This document shows positions 52,073 to 61,436 of a stretch of DNA of 64,000 nt, piece by piece; position 1 is the stretch's first letter, and each line of letters starts with the position of its first letter. The stretch comes from Rhodobacteraceae bacterium WD3A24 (GTDB taxonomy: Bacteria > Pseudomonadota > Alphaproteobacteria > Rhodobacterales > Rhodobacteraceae), in assembly GCA_002967695.1 (NCBI GenBank), contig PUHN01000010.1, forward strand, positions 1-64,000, written 5' to 3'. The notes beneath the pieces were generated by a model. It ran no database searches. It saw only the letters and a program-made list of their open reading frames with translations, and had not been told where the DNA came from. The position numbers were made by a program, and so were the translations under genes.

Positions 52073-53078
52073 CTGACACCGCCGCCAGCCAGCCGCTCCT
52101 GTCCGTCTCGGGGCTGCGCACGGTCTTCGAGACCCGCGCCGGCAGCGTCTTTGCCGTGGACGGGGTCGACGTGAATGTGCGGCGCGGCGAATGCCTCGGC
52201 GTGGTCGGTGAATCCGGCTCGGGCAAGAGCGTGACGTTCTCCTCGGTGATGGGGCTGATCAAGCCGCCGGGGCGCATCGCGGCGGGCGAGATCATCTTTG
52301 ACGGGCGCGACCTGCGCGCGCTGTCGCCGGCCGAGATGCGCATGGTGCGCGGCGGCGAGATCGCGATGACCCTGCAGGACGCGCTGACCGCGCTCAACCC
52401 GGCCCTGACGGTCGGCGCCCAGATCGCCGAGATGATCGAGGCGCACGACCCCGGCCTGCCCCGCAGCGAGCCCGCCCGCCGTCGCGCGATCCGCACCCGC
52501 GCGGTGGAGATGCTGGGGCTGGTGGGCATCCCCTCCCCCGACGAGCGGCTGCGGCAATACCCGCACGAGTTTTCCGGCGGCATGCGCCAGCGCATCATGA
52601 TAGCCATCGCGCTGGCCTCGCGCCCGCGGCTGCTGATCGCCGACGAGCCCACCACCGCGCTCGACGTCACCATTCAGGCGCAGGTGCTCGAACTGATCAC
52701 CGAGCTGCGCACCGAGCTGGGCATGAGCGTCGTGCTGATCACCCATGATCTCGGCGTCGTCGCCGAACACTGCGACCGGGTGATGGTGATGTATGCCGGC
52801 CAGGTCGTCGAGGAAGGCCCCACCGCCGAGGTGATCGCCGATCCGCGCCACCCCTACACGAAGGGCCTGCTGGGCTCGATTCCGCGCATCGAGCTGCGCG
52901 GGCAGAAAATCCAGCCGATTGAGGGGCAGGTTCCCGAGCTGATCGATCTGCCGCCGCAGTGCCGCTTCTACTCGCGCTGCGCGCTCGCGGGGGCCGACTG
53001 CCTCAAACCTATCGAGATGCGCCGGGTCGGCCCCGACCGGCAGGCGCGCTGCATCCGCACCCGCAAGGAGGTCGGCGC

Positions 53079-53082
<4 letters not shown>
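52069..53082 (+). CDS. ABC transporter ATP-binding protein, DppD type
   Basis: 337 residues. Walker A G-E-S-G-S-G-K-S-V, signature F-S-G-G-M-R-Q-R, Walker B L-L-I-A-D-E-P-T-T-A-L-D and the C-terminal oligopeptide domain with a Cys cluster (C-R-F-Y-S-R-C-A-L-A-G-A-D-C) that in relatives can hold an iron-sulfur cluster. The ATG at 52069 overlaps the permease stop by 4 bp. Confidence 0.94.
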
Positions 53083-54124
<1,042 letters not shown>

Positions 54125-54128
<4 letters not shown>

Positions 54129-55225
54129 GCGGGCCGAGCGTCACCCCCGCCGACTGGCTCGCGCTCGCCGGCGCGGCGCGCGACCGGGGCCGGCAGCAGG
54201 CCGATCACGTCAGCCCGACCGCCGCGGCGCAGGTGCGCGCCGCCACGCAGGGCCGGATCGAGCAGGCGCGCGCCGAGGGCCTGCTCGACCCGGCCGCGCG
54301 CGATTATCTCGCCGCCCAGCACAGCTTCGCGGCCGCGCATGACCCCCACGGACTGGCCGAACTGGAAGGCATTGCCGAGGGCTTCGGCATCGTCGCCGAG
54401 ACGCTCTTTGCCCACCAGCACCTCGGGATGCTGCGCGACGTCGCGCGCGGCGCGACGATCGACCGGGACGGGTGCAGCGCCTGGGCCACCGGCGACGGGC
54501 CGGACGGGCCGCTCGTGGTCAAGAATCGCGACTTCTCCGGCACGCATCAGGGGATTCAGCGGCTGATGTGGCACACCGGCCCCGATATCGCCACGGGCGG
54601 GGTGATGTGTCTGGGCAGCCTCGGCAGCCCCGGCGCCTATTCGAGCGGCATGAACGCCGCCGGGCTCGCCCTGGCCGACACGCAGATCGGCGCGCGGCAC
54701 CATCGCGTGGGCTGGCCGCGCTATTTCCTGATGACACGCCTGCTGGCGCGTTGCGCGACGGTTGCGGAGGCGCTCGACTTCCTCCGCGCGGTTCCCCATG
54801 CGGGGGGCGGAGCGCTCATCCTCGCCGACACGACCGGCGCGACGGCGGCCGTGGAACTGGGCGCCGATCATGTCGAGATCGAAAGCGGAGCGCTGAGCCT
54901 GCGGACCAATCACTTCGTCTCCGCCGCGCTCGCCGCGCAAACCCTCAGCGCGACGGGGCAGATCGACGAAAGCTCCGCCGCCCGGTATGCGTATCTGGCC
55001 ACGACCCTGCCCGAAGCGCGCCGCGACATCGCGGGGGCGGCGCGGCTCATGGCCACCCATGCCGACCCGGATGGCGGCGGCGCGCCGGTCTGCCAGCACG
55101 CCCGCGAGGGGGACGAGACGCACACACTCTCCTCGGTGATCTATTCCATCCGCGAGGCATGCGTGTATTTTCACCCTGGAAATCCCTGCGCGGGGCGGTG
55201 GCAGAACGTTCGGCTGCCGGTCTGA
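54125..55225 (+). CDS. C45 family peptidase / acyl-CoA:6-APA acyltransferase-like Ntn hydrolase
   Basis: 366 residues. The family autocleaves before a Cys that becomes the N-terminal nucleophile. D-G-C-S-A-W near residue 118 is the likely site, followed by K-N-R-D-F and the G-M-N-A-A-G-L-A motif. No signal peptide, so it acts in the cytoplasm after import. It overlaps the last transporter gene by 4 bp, suggesting that the imported compound is an amide or peptide that this enzyme cleaves or acyl-transfers. Confidence 0.88.
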
Positions 55226-55255
55226 GTCCGCGCGATGGCGCCGGGGCGAGACATC

Positions 55256-56245
55256 ATGGCGGATTATCAGCGCAAGCTGATCGGCGAGCATTCCAGCATC
55301 GAGGCCTTGCGCAGCCTCGCCGCGCGCGTGGCGCGCAGCCCGGCGCGCACAGTGCTGATCTATGGCGAGACGGGAACGGGCAAGGGCCTTGTCGCGCGGC
55401 TCATCCACGGCCTGTCCAGGCGCGCCGAGCGCGAATTCGTCGACATCAACTGCGCCGCGATCCCGCCCAACCTGATGGAATCCGAGCTTTTCGGCCATGA
55501 GAAGGGCGCTTTCACCGGCGCGGTCGGGCGCAAGGCCGGGCTGATCGAGGCGGCCAGCGGCGGGACGGTCTTTCTCGACGAAATCCGCGAGATGGACCTG
55601 ACGCTTCAGGCCAAGCTGCTCAGCCTGCTCGACACCCACCAGTTCCGCCGCGTCGGCGCGGTCAAGGCCACCGATGTCGATGCGCGCTTCATCGCGGCGA
55701 CGAACAAGGTGCTGCTTTCGGAAGTCTCCTCGGGCAATTTCCGCGAGGATCTCTATTACCGGCTGCAGGTCGTCGCGCTCAACATCCCGCCCCTGCGCGA
55801 GCGCGGCGACGACGTGCTGACGCTGGCGCAGCACTTCATCGAACGCTTCAATGTCGCCTATGGGCGCGAAATCCGCGGCCTTCATCCCGAGGCCGAGGAC
55901 ATTTTTCGCAAATATCCCTGGCCGGGGAATGTGCGCGAGCTGGAAAACCTGCTCGAACGGATCTTCATCCTCGAAGAGGACGACCGCATCGACCCGCGCC
56001 ACCTGCCCGACCGGATTCTGCGCACGGTGCGCGCCGGGGCCTCGGCGGTGCCGCCCGCGCCGGACCCGGCACCGATGGCCCGCGTGGGCTTTCACGAGGC
56101 CACCGCGACCTTCCAGCGCGCGCTCATCGAGCAGGCGCTGGAGGCCGCCGACGGCAATCTGCAGGCCACCGCCGCGCGGCTCAAGATCAGCCGCCACGCC
56201 CTGCGCCACCAGATGATCAAGCTCGGCCTCTCGCACGAGGGCTGA
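55256..56245 (+). CDS. Sigma-54 enhancer-binding activator without sensor domain
   Basis: 329 residues. The AAA+ domain starts almost at the N-terminus: Walker A G-E-T-G-T-G-K-G (about residue 38), the sigma-54-contacting G-A-F-T-G-A loop (about residues 83-88), Walker B V-F-L-D-E and the R-finger region. The C-terminus has a Fis-type HTH (N-L-Q-A-T-A-A-R-L-K-I-S-R-H-A-L-R-H-Q). There is no receiver, PAS, GAF or V4R domain, so it is either constitutively active or regulated by a partner, as with PspF or HrpR. ATG 55235 is an alternative start. Confidence 0.92.
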   Translation: MADYQRKLIGEHSSIEALRSLAARVARSPARTVLIYGETGTGKGLVARLIHGLSRRAEREFVDINCAAIPPNLMESELFGHEKGAFTGAVGRKAGLIEAASGGTVFLDEIREMDLTLQAKLLSLLDTHQFRRVGAVKATDVDARFIAATNKVLLSEVSSGNFREDLYYRLQVVALNIPPLRERGDDVLTLAQHFIERFNVAYGREIRGLHPEAEDIFRKYPWPGNVRELENLLERIFILEEDDRIDPRHLPDRILRTVRAGASAVPPAPDPAPMARVGFHEATATFQRALIEQALEAADGNLQATAARLKISRHALRHQMIKLGLSHEG

Positions 56246-56264
56246 CCGCCGCGCCGCCCGGCCC

Positions 56265-56302
56265 GCGTGAAAACCCCGCCCCCGCGCGCGGGAAATGCGC
56301 GC
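56265..56302. promoter_or_regulatory. Putative upstream activator site, copy B
   Basis: GCGTGAAAA at 56265-56273 and GCGCGCG at 56284-56290, with the same 10-nt spacing as copy A, about 80-100 bp before the second sigma-54 promoter. The right half is less symmetric (AAATGCGCGCAA against AAATTCACGCAA in copy A). Confidence 0.45.
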
Positions 56303-56372
56303 AATGAGGTGCCGCCCCCGTCCATTCTCCGGTTTTCGGCGCATTATCAATCAACTGTGGCCAGCGCGATGT

Positions 56373-56388
56373 TGGCACGCCGCTTGCA
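56373..56388 (+). promoter_or_regulatory. Sigma-54 promoter of the AtuA/DUF4387 pair
   Basis: TGGCACG-CCGC-TTGCA, a perfect match to the -24/-12 consensus, with GG at 56374-56375 and GC at 56386-56387. It lies 35 bp before the ATG at 56423. Confidence 0.9.
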
Positions 56389-56422
56389 TATAAGGGGCAG
56401 ACCCACATTACACGAGGCATTC

Positions 56423-57781
56423 ATGTCGTCCGTCAAGATCATCTGCCCCAACGGGCATCTCGGTTTCGCGCCGCTCAAGCCCGAAAGCTTTCACCTTGGC
56501 GTTGCCGAGGCGCCCGATTTCATCGCGGCGGATTCTGGCAGCGACGATATCGGCCCGGTGCCGCTGGGCAGCGACACCAGCGCCAGCCCCAAGGCCTGGC
56601 AGGTCGGCGACCTCGAAGAGATGCTGCTGGCCGCGTGCAAGGCCGGCGTGCCGATGATGATCGGATCGGCCGGTGACACCGGCACCAACAGCCGCGTCGA
56701 CATGTATGTTCAGATCATCCGCGAACTAGCCGAAAAGCACGGGCTGGCCCCCTTCAAGCTGGGCTGGTTCTACTCCGAGGTCGACCCCGAACTGGTGCGC
56801 GAAAGCATCCGCGGCGGACGGCCCGTGACGGGGCTGGACGAGCGCGGCGACCTGACCGAGGAAGAACTCGACCGCACCGACCGCATCGTGGCGATGGCCG
56901 GCGTCCATCCCTACCGCGCGCTGCTGCAGCAGGGATGCGACGTCATCATCGGCGGGCGCTCCTCCGACAGCGCGATCTTCGCCGCCGCCGCGCTGGAGCG
57001 CGGCCTTCCCGAGGCGCAGTCCTACTACCTGGGCAAGGTGCTGGAATGCGCGTCGTTCTGCGCCGAGCCCTATGGCGCGAAGGAGACCGTGCTGGGCGAG
57101 GCGACGGCCGAGCATGTCGATGTCACCGCCATGCATCCGGGCCAGCGCTGCACCGTCGCCTCGGTCGCGGGACACGCCATGTACGAACGTGCCAATCCCT
57201 TCTACGAGACGGTCGCCGGCGGGCGGCTCGACATGACCAACTGCAGCTACGACCAGATTGCCGAGAAGACCACGCGTGTGACCGGCATGGTCTTCGACCC
57301 GGCCGCGGAATTCCGCGTCAAGCTGGAGGGGTCGGGTAAGGTCGGCGAGCGCTTCATCGGCATGGCCGGCATCCGCGACCCCTACACAATCGCCCATGTC
57401 GACGAGGTCATCGAATGGGCCCGCACCCAGACGCGCGAACGCTTCGGTGACAGCGGCTGGGAGCTGCACTACAGCGTCTTCGGCCGCGACGGCGTGATGG
57501 GCGAGATGGAGCCGCTGCGCGACAAGCCGGGCCACGAGCTCTGCGTCGTCGTCCAGGGCATCGCGCCGACCGCCGAGATGGCCGAGGAGGTCGCCATGAC
57601 CGGCACGCGCCAGATGTTCTACGCCCGCCTGCCCGACGTGAAGGGCACCGCCGGGGGCGTGTCGTTCGTTCTCGACGAGGTCGTGCAGGCCAGCGCCGCC
57701 TATACCTGGACGCTCAACCACACCATGGCGGTGGACGACCCGATGGCCCTGTTTCCCACCCATACCGCGCAGATCGGCTGA
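56423..57781 (+). CDS. AtuA family protein (DUF1446)
   Basis: 452 residues, cytoplasmic. DUF1446/AtuA features: D-F-I-A-A-D-S-G-S-D-D-I-G-P near residue 37, M-I-G-S-A-G-D-T-G-T-N, G-C-D-V-I-I-G-G-R-S-S-D-S-A and V-L-E-C-A-S-F-C-A-E. AtuA is required for acyclic terpene use in Pseudomonas, but its reaction is unresolved and many relatives act in other pathways. Directly driven by a sigma-54 promoter and followed 11 bp later by the DUF4387 partner. Confidence 0.85.
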   Translation: MSSVKIICPNGHLGFAPLKPESFHLGVAEAPDFIAADSGSDDIGPVPLGSDTSASPKAWQVGDLEEMLLAACKAGVPMMIGSAGDTGTNSRVDMYVQIIRELAEKHGLAPFKLGWFYSEVDPELVRESIRGGRPVTGLDERGDLTEEELDRTDRIVAMAGVHPYRALLQQGCDVIIGGRSSDSAIFAAAALERGLPEAQSYYLGKVLECASFCAEPYGAKETVLGEATAEHVDVTAMHPGQRCTVASVAGHAMYERANPFYETVAGGRLDMTNCSYDQIAEKTTRVTGMVFDPAAEFRVKLEGSGKVGERFIGMAGIRDPYTIAHVDEVIEWARTQTRERFGDSGWELHYSVFGRDGVMGEMEPLRDKPGHELCVVVQGIAPTAEMAEEVAMTGTRQMFYARLPDVKGTAGGVSFVLDEVVQASAAYTWTLNHTMAVDDPMALFPTHTAQIG

Positions 57782-57792
57782 GGAGCGCCCAA

Positions 57793-58122
57793 ATGAACAC
57801 CCCCCGCAAGCTGGCCGACCTGGCCAAGACGATCCGTTCCAAGAACGCGGGCACCGACAAGATCACCTTCGACATCATCTTCCGCGAACGCGACACCTAC
57901 GAGATGGTCAGGCGCTCGGGCGCGCTCACGCGCGAGACGGTGGCCGACGTGCTGGGCATCGATCCGGCCCGGGTGACCGATTTCGTGGAATACGACCCGG
58001 CCTATGCAATCAAGTTCACCATCCTGCGCGAGCGCCCCTCGGGGAGCGCCGGCGACGGCGACATATTCGGCGCCCAGCAATACGCGCCCTTTCTCGATCT
58101 GGAAGTCGACATCACGGCCTGA
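57793..58122 (+). CDS. DUF4387 family protein (AtuA partner)
   Basis: 109 residues. K-L-A-D-L-A-K-T-I-R-S-K-N-A-G-T-D and the following D-I-I-F-R-E-R-D-T-Y-E segment match DUF4387, a small protein that is usually encoded next to or fused with DUF1446 proteins. The two probably form one enzyme. GAGG lies a few bases before the ATG. Confidence 0.82.
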   Translation: MNTPRKLADLAKTIRSKNAGTDKITFDIIFRERDTYEMVRRSGALTRETVADVLGIDPARVTDFVEYDPAYAIKFTILRERPSGSAGDGDIFGAQQYAPFLDLEVDITA

Positions 58123-58213
58123 TCGGCGCGCCGCCGCGTGCCGGCATCTTGCGGGCGCGCGGCCGAGCCCCTAACGTCGCCCCGGCCGGAGCGGAACGGG
58201 GGTGCGGGCACGG

Positions 58214-58900
58214 ATGACGAGCGACAGGAACGACCCCGCACACAAGCGCCGCGGGGTGCTGGGCGGGCTGAGGGCGAATTTCCTGACCGGTCTGGTGGTG
58301 ATCGCGCCGATCACGCTGACGCTGTGGCTGATCTGGACGGCGGTCGGCTGGATCGACAGCGTGATGCTGCCCTTCGTCCCCGCGCGATACAGGCCCTCGG
58401 AATATCTGGGCGTCGACATTCCCGGCCTCGGCGTCATCCTTTTTCTGGTGCTGACGATACTGGCGGGCTGGCTGGCCAAGGGGCTGATCGGGCGCACATT
58501 CCTGGGCTGGGGCGAGAGCATCGTCTCGCGCATGCCGGTCGTCCGGTCGATCTACAACGGCGTCAAGCAGATCGCCGAGACGGTCTTTGCGCAGTCCGAG
58601 TCCAGTTTCGACCGCGCCTGCCTGGTAGAATATCCGCGCAAGGGGATCTGGGCGATCGCATTCATCTCGTCCACCACCCGCGGCGAACTGGACGCGAAAA
58701 TTCCCCATGACGGGCGCATCGTCAGCGTGTTCCTTCCAACCACGCCCAACCCGACCTCGGGCTTTCTGCTGTTCGTGCCGGCCGAAGACGTGATGGTCCT
58801 CGACATGAGCGTGGAGGACGCCGCCAAGCTCGTCATCTCGGCGGGGCTGGTCTATCCCGACGGCAAGGCCCCACCCGCGCCGGAGGCGCCCCCGGGCTGA
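58214..58900 (+). CDS. DUF502 family membrane protein
   Basis: 228 residues. Two membrane segments (about residues 20-42 and 68-90) are followed by the cytoplasmic DUF502 core with M-P-V-V-R-S-I-Y-N-G-V-K-Q and T-P-N-P-T-S-G-F. Function is unknown; members are common in alphaproteobacteria. A GTG at 58202 could add four residues. The last 49 bp overlap the convergent LysR gene. Confidence 0.88.
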   Translation: MTSDRNDPAHKRRGVLGGLRANFLTGLVVIAPITLTLWLIWTAVGWIDSVMLPFVPARYRPSEYLGVDIPGLGVILFLVLTILAGWLAKGLIGRTFLGWGESIVSRMPVVRSIYNGVKQIAETVFAQSESSFDRACLVEYPRKGIWAIAFISSTTRGELDAKIPHDGRIVSVFLPTTPNPTSGFLLFVPAEDVMVLDMSVEDAAKLVISAGLVYPDGKAPPAPEAPPG

Positions 58901-59835
58901 CCGCTGCCGGCCCCCGCTTCCGCTTCCTCGCGCAGCCAGTCGGCGAAGGCCAGAACGCGCGGATCGGGCCGGATACCGGCGCGGTGGACGACATGGATGC
59001 CCTGGGCGAGTTCGGCGGTCGCAGGATGCAACCGCACGAGCCGCCCGGCGGCCTCGTCCACCGCCGTCATGCGGATATCGGCCAGGCAGACACCGTTGCC
59101 CGACAGCGCAGTGTCGAAGACGAACGCCCTGCTCTCGAGCGTCATCAGGTCCAGCCTGCCCGGCTCCGGCGCGGCGGCGTCGCCCGCGGCAGCGAACCAG
59201 GCGGCCCAGTCGGCCTCCCAGCCCGCCGCCGCCACGAGCCGCAACCCCTTCAGCGCCTCGAGCGAGAGGGGCAGCTCCCGTCCGGCGACGTATTGCGGCG
59301 CGGCCACCGGGCCGACCACGTCGCGGTGGACGGGCAATGCCACGAGCCCCTGCCAGTCGCCGCACCCATATCGCACCGCCGCGTCAAAGCCGCCCGCCGC
59401 CAGATCGACCAGATCGAAGGACAGCGCCGGCTCGACCGTTAGCCCGGGATGGCGCGCGCGGAATCGGTCGAGACGGGGCAGCAGCCAGCGATTGCCGTAA
59501 AAGGGCGCGACCGAGATGCGCAGCCGCCCCGTCATCGCCGCGTCACGCAAGCGGTCGGCCTCCGCGCCGACCTTGGCGAACGCCTCCGACAGCGCGGCCG
59601 CCAGCGGCGCGGCGCGGTCGGTCAGCCGGACCTCGCGCACGCCGCGGCGAAACAGCGGCTGACCGAGATCCTCCTCCAGTGCGCGGATCTGGTGGCTGAC
59701 CGCCGACTGCGTGACGCAGAGTTCCGCCGCCGCGTCCTTGAAACTCAGATGCCGGGCCGCAGCCTCGAACGCACGCAACTGGTTCAGCGAAGGAATGCGC
59801 CGGCCCATGCCGCCCCATGAGTTCACTTCATCCAT
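58852..59835 (-). CDS. LysR-family transcriptional regulator (GcvA-like)
   Basis: 327 residues. HTH F-K-D-A-A-A-E-L-C-V-T-Q-S-A-V-S-H-Q-I-R near residues 32-51, with the GcvA-type opening P-S-L-N-Q-L-R-A-F-E-A-A-A-R, then a periplasmic-binding-like effector domain. ATG 59808 (M-G-R-R-I-P-S-L) is an equally plausible start. Divergent from the small ORF and methyltransferase pair, which it may control. Confidence 0.9.
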   Translation of the reverse strand: MDEVNSWGGMGRRIPSLNQLRAFEAAARHLSFKDAAAELCVTQSAVSHQIRALEEDLGQPLFRRGVREVRLTDRAAPLAAALSEAFAKVGAEADRLRDAAMTGRLRISVAPFYGNRWLLPRLDRFRARHPGLTVEPALSFDLVDLAAGGFDAAVRYGCGDWQGLVALPVHRDVVGPVAAPQYVAGRELPLSLEALKGLRLVAAAGWEADWAAWFAAAGDAAAPEPGRLDLMTLESRAFVFDTALSGNGVCLADIRMTAVDEAAGRLVRLHPATAELAQGIHVVHRAGIRPDPRVLAFADWLREEAEAGAGSGQPGGASGAGGALPSG

Positions 59836-59931
59836 GCTGCAAGAAAAGCTCGTTTGCCGTCAATACCGGCGACGCACTAGGTTGGAACCGTTCCCGGGCG
59901 CCCGGACACGTATCAGCCCGAGGAGGAAACC

Positions 59932-60168
59932 ATGACCGTGACACCCGGACACCCCGCCGCGGCGGAGATCGCCCGCCTGCGCGCAGCCTACCCGGCTTTC
60001 CGCCGGCTCCATGATCCGGCCGGCACACCGCCCACGCCGCCGCGGCGACAAAGACGCCCCGTCGCGTCGCCGACGGCGTTGCCGTTCCTGGTGCGCGCGG
60101 CCGTCCGGTGCGCCCTGCGCGCCCGCCCGCAACCGGCGCCGCGCCCGCGCATGGAGGCCCCGGCATGA
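59932..60168 (+). CDS. Small hypothetical protein translationally coupled to a methyltransferase
   Basis: 78 residues, rich in Pro, Arg and Ala (P-A-A-A-E-I-A-R-L-R-A-A-Y-P-A-F-R-R at the start). AGGAGG sits 5 nt before the ATG, a better site than most genes here. The stop overlaps the methyltransferase start (ATGA). It may be a real small protein or mainly a translated leader that delivers ribosomes to the next gene. No family recognised. Confidence 0.5.
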   Translation: MTVTPGHPAAAEIARLRAAYPAFRRLHDPAGTPPTPPRRQRRPVASPTALPFLVRAAVRCALRARPQPAPRPRMEAPA

Positions 60169-60941
60169 TCGAGCACGCCCTCTACTACACCGACGCGCTG
60201 ATCGAGAACCTTCAGCTGCGCTGGGGGTCGGGGTTTCTCTCGCCCGGCGGTGCGGACGAGCTGGCCCGGATGCTGGGCGATATCGACCTGCGCGGGGCGC
60301 ATGTGCTCGATCTCGGCTGCGGGATCGGCGGCTACGACGCGCTCCTGGCCGAAGCTCACGGCGCCGCCCATGTCGTCGGCGTCGATATCGACGCCGCCTC
60401 GCTGGAGCGGGCCAGGGCGATGGCACATGACCGCGGCCTGACGAGCAACCTGACCTTCCTGCACGTCGCGCCCGGCCCGCTGCCCTTTGCCGACGGGCAG
60501 TTCGATGCCGTGATCAGCAAGGATTCCCTGGTCGATCTGCCCGACAAGCCTGCGGCGCTGGCCGAGCTCTTTCGCGTGGCCCGCCCCGGCGCCGCGCTGG
60601 CGGTCAGCGACTGGTTCCGCGCGGAGGCCCCATACACCCCGGAAATGCGTGCCTGGGCGACCGAGGGGGGCGAGACCTACGACATGGCCACGCTTGCAGG
60701 CACGGCGCGCGAGCTCGCCACCGCCGGGTTCACCGACATCGAAACGGAGGACCGCAATGTCTGGTTCCGGAGCTATGCGCGGGACGAGTATGAGCGGCTG
60801 AAGGGCCCGCTCTATCAGACTTATGTCGCGCGGTTCGGAGAAGCGCAGGCCGCAAGGTCGGTGGAAAACGCCCGTATCCGCGCATTGCTGGCCGCCCAAG
60901 GCCAGCTTCGGCCGGGGCATCTGCGCGCCCGCCGCCCATGA
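60165..60941 (+). CDS. SAM-dependent methyltransferase, phosphoethanolamine N-methyltransferase-like
   Basis: 258 residues. Motif I V-L-D-L-G-C-G-I-G-G-Y-D-A-L (about residues 46-59), acidic loop G-V-D-I-D, and S-K-D-S-L in motif II. The opening A-L-Y-Y-T-D-A-L-I-E-N-L-Q-L-R-W-G-S-G-F-L resembles methyltransferases near phosphoethanolamine and sarcosine/dimethylglycine N-methylation. Substrate uncertain. Coupled to the small upstream ORF, and divergent from a GcvA-like LysR. Confidence 0.82.
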   Translation: MIEHALYYTDALIENLQLRWGSGFLSPGGADELARMLGDIDLRGAHVLDLGCGIGGYDALLAEAHGAAHVVGVDIDAASLERARAMAHDRGLTSNLTFLHVAPGPLPFADGQFDAVISKDSLVDLPDKPAALAELFRVARPGAALAVSDWFRAEAPYTPEMRAWATEGGETYDMATLAGTARELATAGFTDIETEDRNVWFRSYARDEYERLKGPLYQTYVARFGEAQAARSVENARIRALLAAQGQLRPGHLRARRP

Positions 60942-61012
60942 CGGCGGGCAAGCCATCTTGACGAGCATCTTACGCGGCGTAAGAATGAGCCGGCCAACAG
61001 GGGGACATGACA

Positions 61013-61234
61013 ATGAAAACTGCCAGAACCGCAGCGCTCGCCGCCTGCCTCGCCCTTTCGAACATCGCGCCGGCCCTCGCCGATTCCGCGGCACCGCCGG
61101 AGGCGAGCCTCTCCGCCGAGATGATCACCCAGGATACGGCGGCGAGCAATCAGGAATGGGTCATCCCGACGGTGATGCTGCTTATCATCATCGCCATCCT
61201 GAGCAATTCCGGCGGAGGGGCGCACCCCTACTGA
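61013..61234 (+). CDS. Small exported/membrane protein
   Basis: 73 residues: signal peptide (K-T-A-R-T-A-A-L-A-A-C-L-A-L-S, cleavage near A-L-A-D), short acidic linker, then a C-terminal membrane helix W-V-I-P-T-V-M-L-L-I-I-I-A-I-L followed by S-G-G-G. An ATG at 61007 is in frame, but the GGGGG lies only 2 nt before it and 8 nt before 61013. Function unknown. Confidence 0.6.
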   Translation: MKTARTAALAACLALSNIAPALADSAAPPEASLSAEMITQDTAASNQEWVIPTVMLLIIIAILSNSGGGAHPY

Positions 61235-61436
61235 CCGCGCCGCCGCGCAGGCTGACGGCTGTGCGCCCGCCCGCGTTCACGGCACGGGGGCAAGCCGCTT
61301 GACATCGCCACCCTGCACCCGCTGATTGGCCATAATACTGCTCCAATCGGCACGCATTCGTCACTGCCGACGCGCCCGGGCGAATGGGCCGGCGGGCCGC
61401 GCCGCTCGGTCAGACTACGCAAAGCGAGGGTCATGG

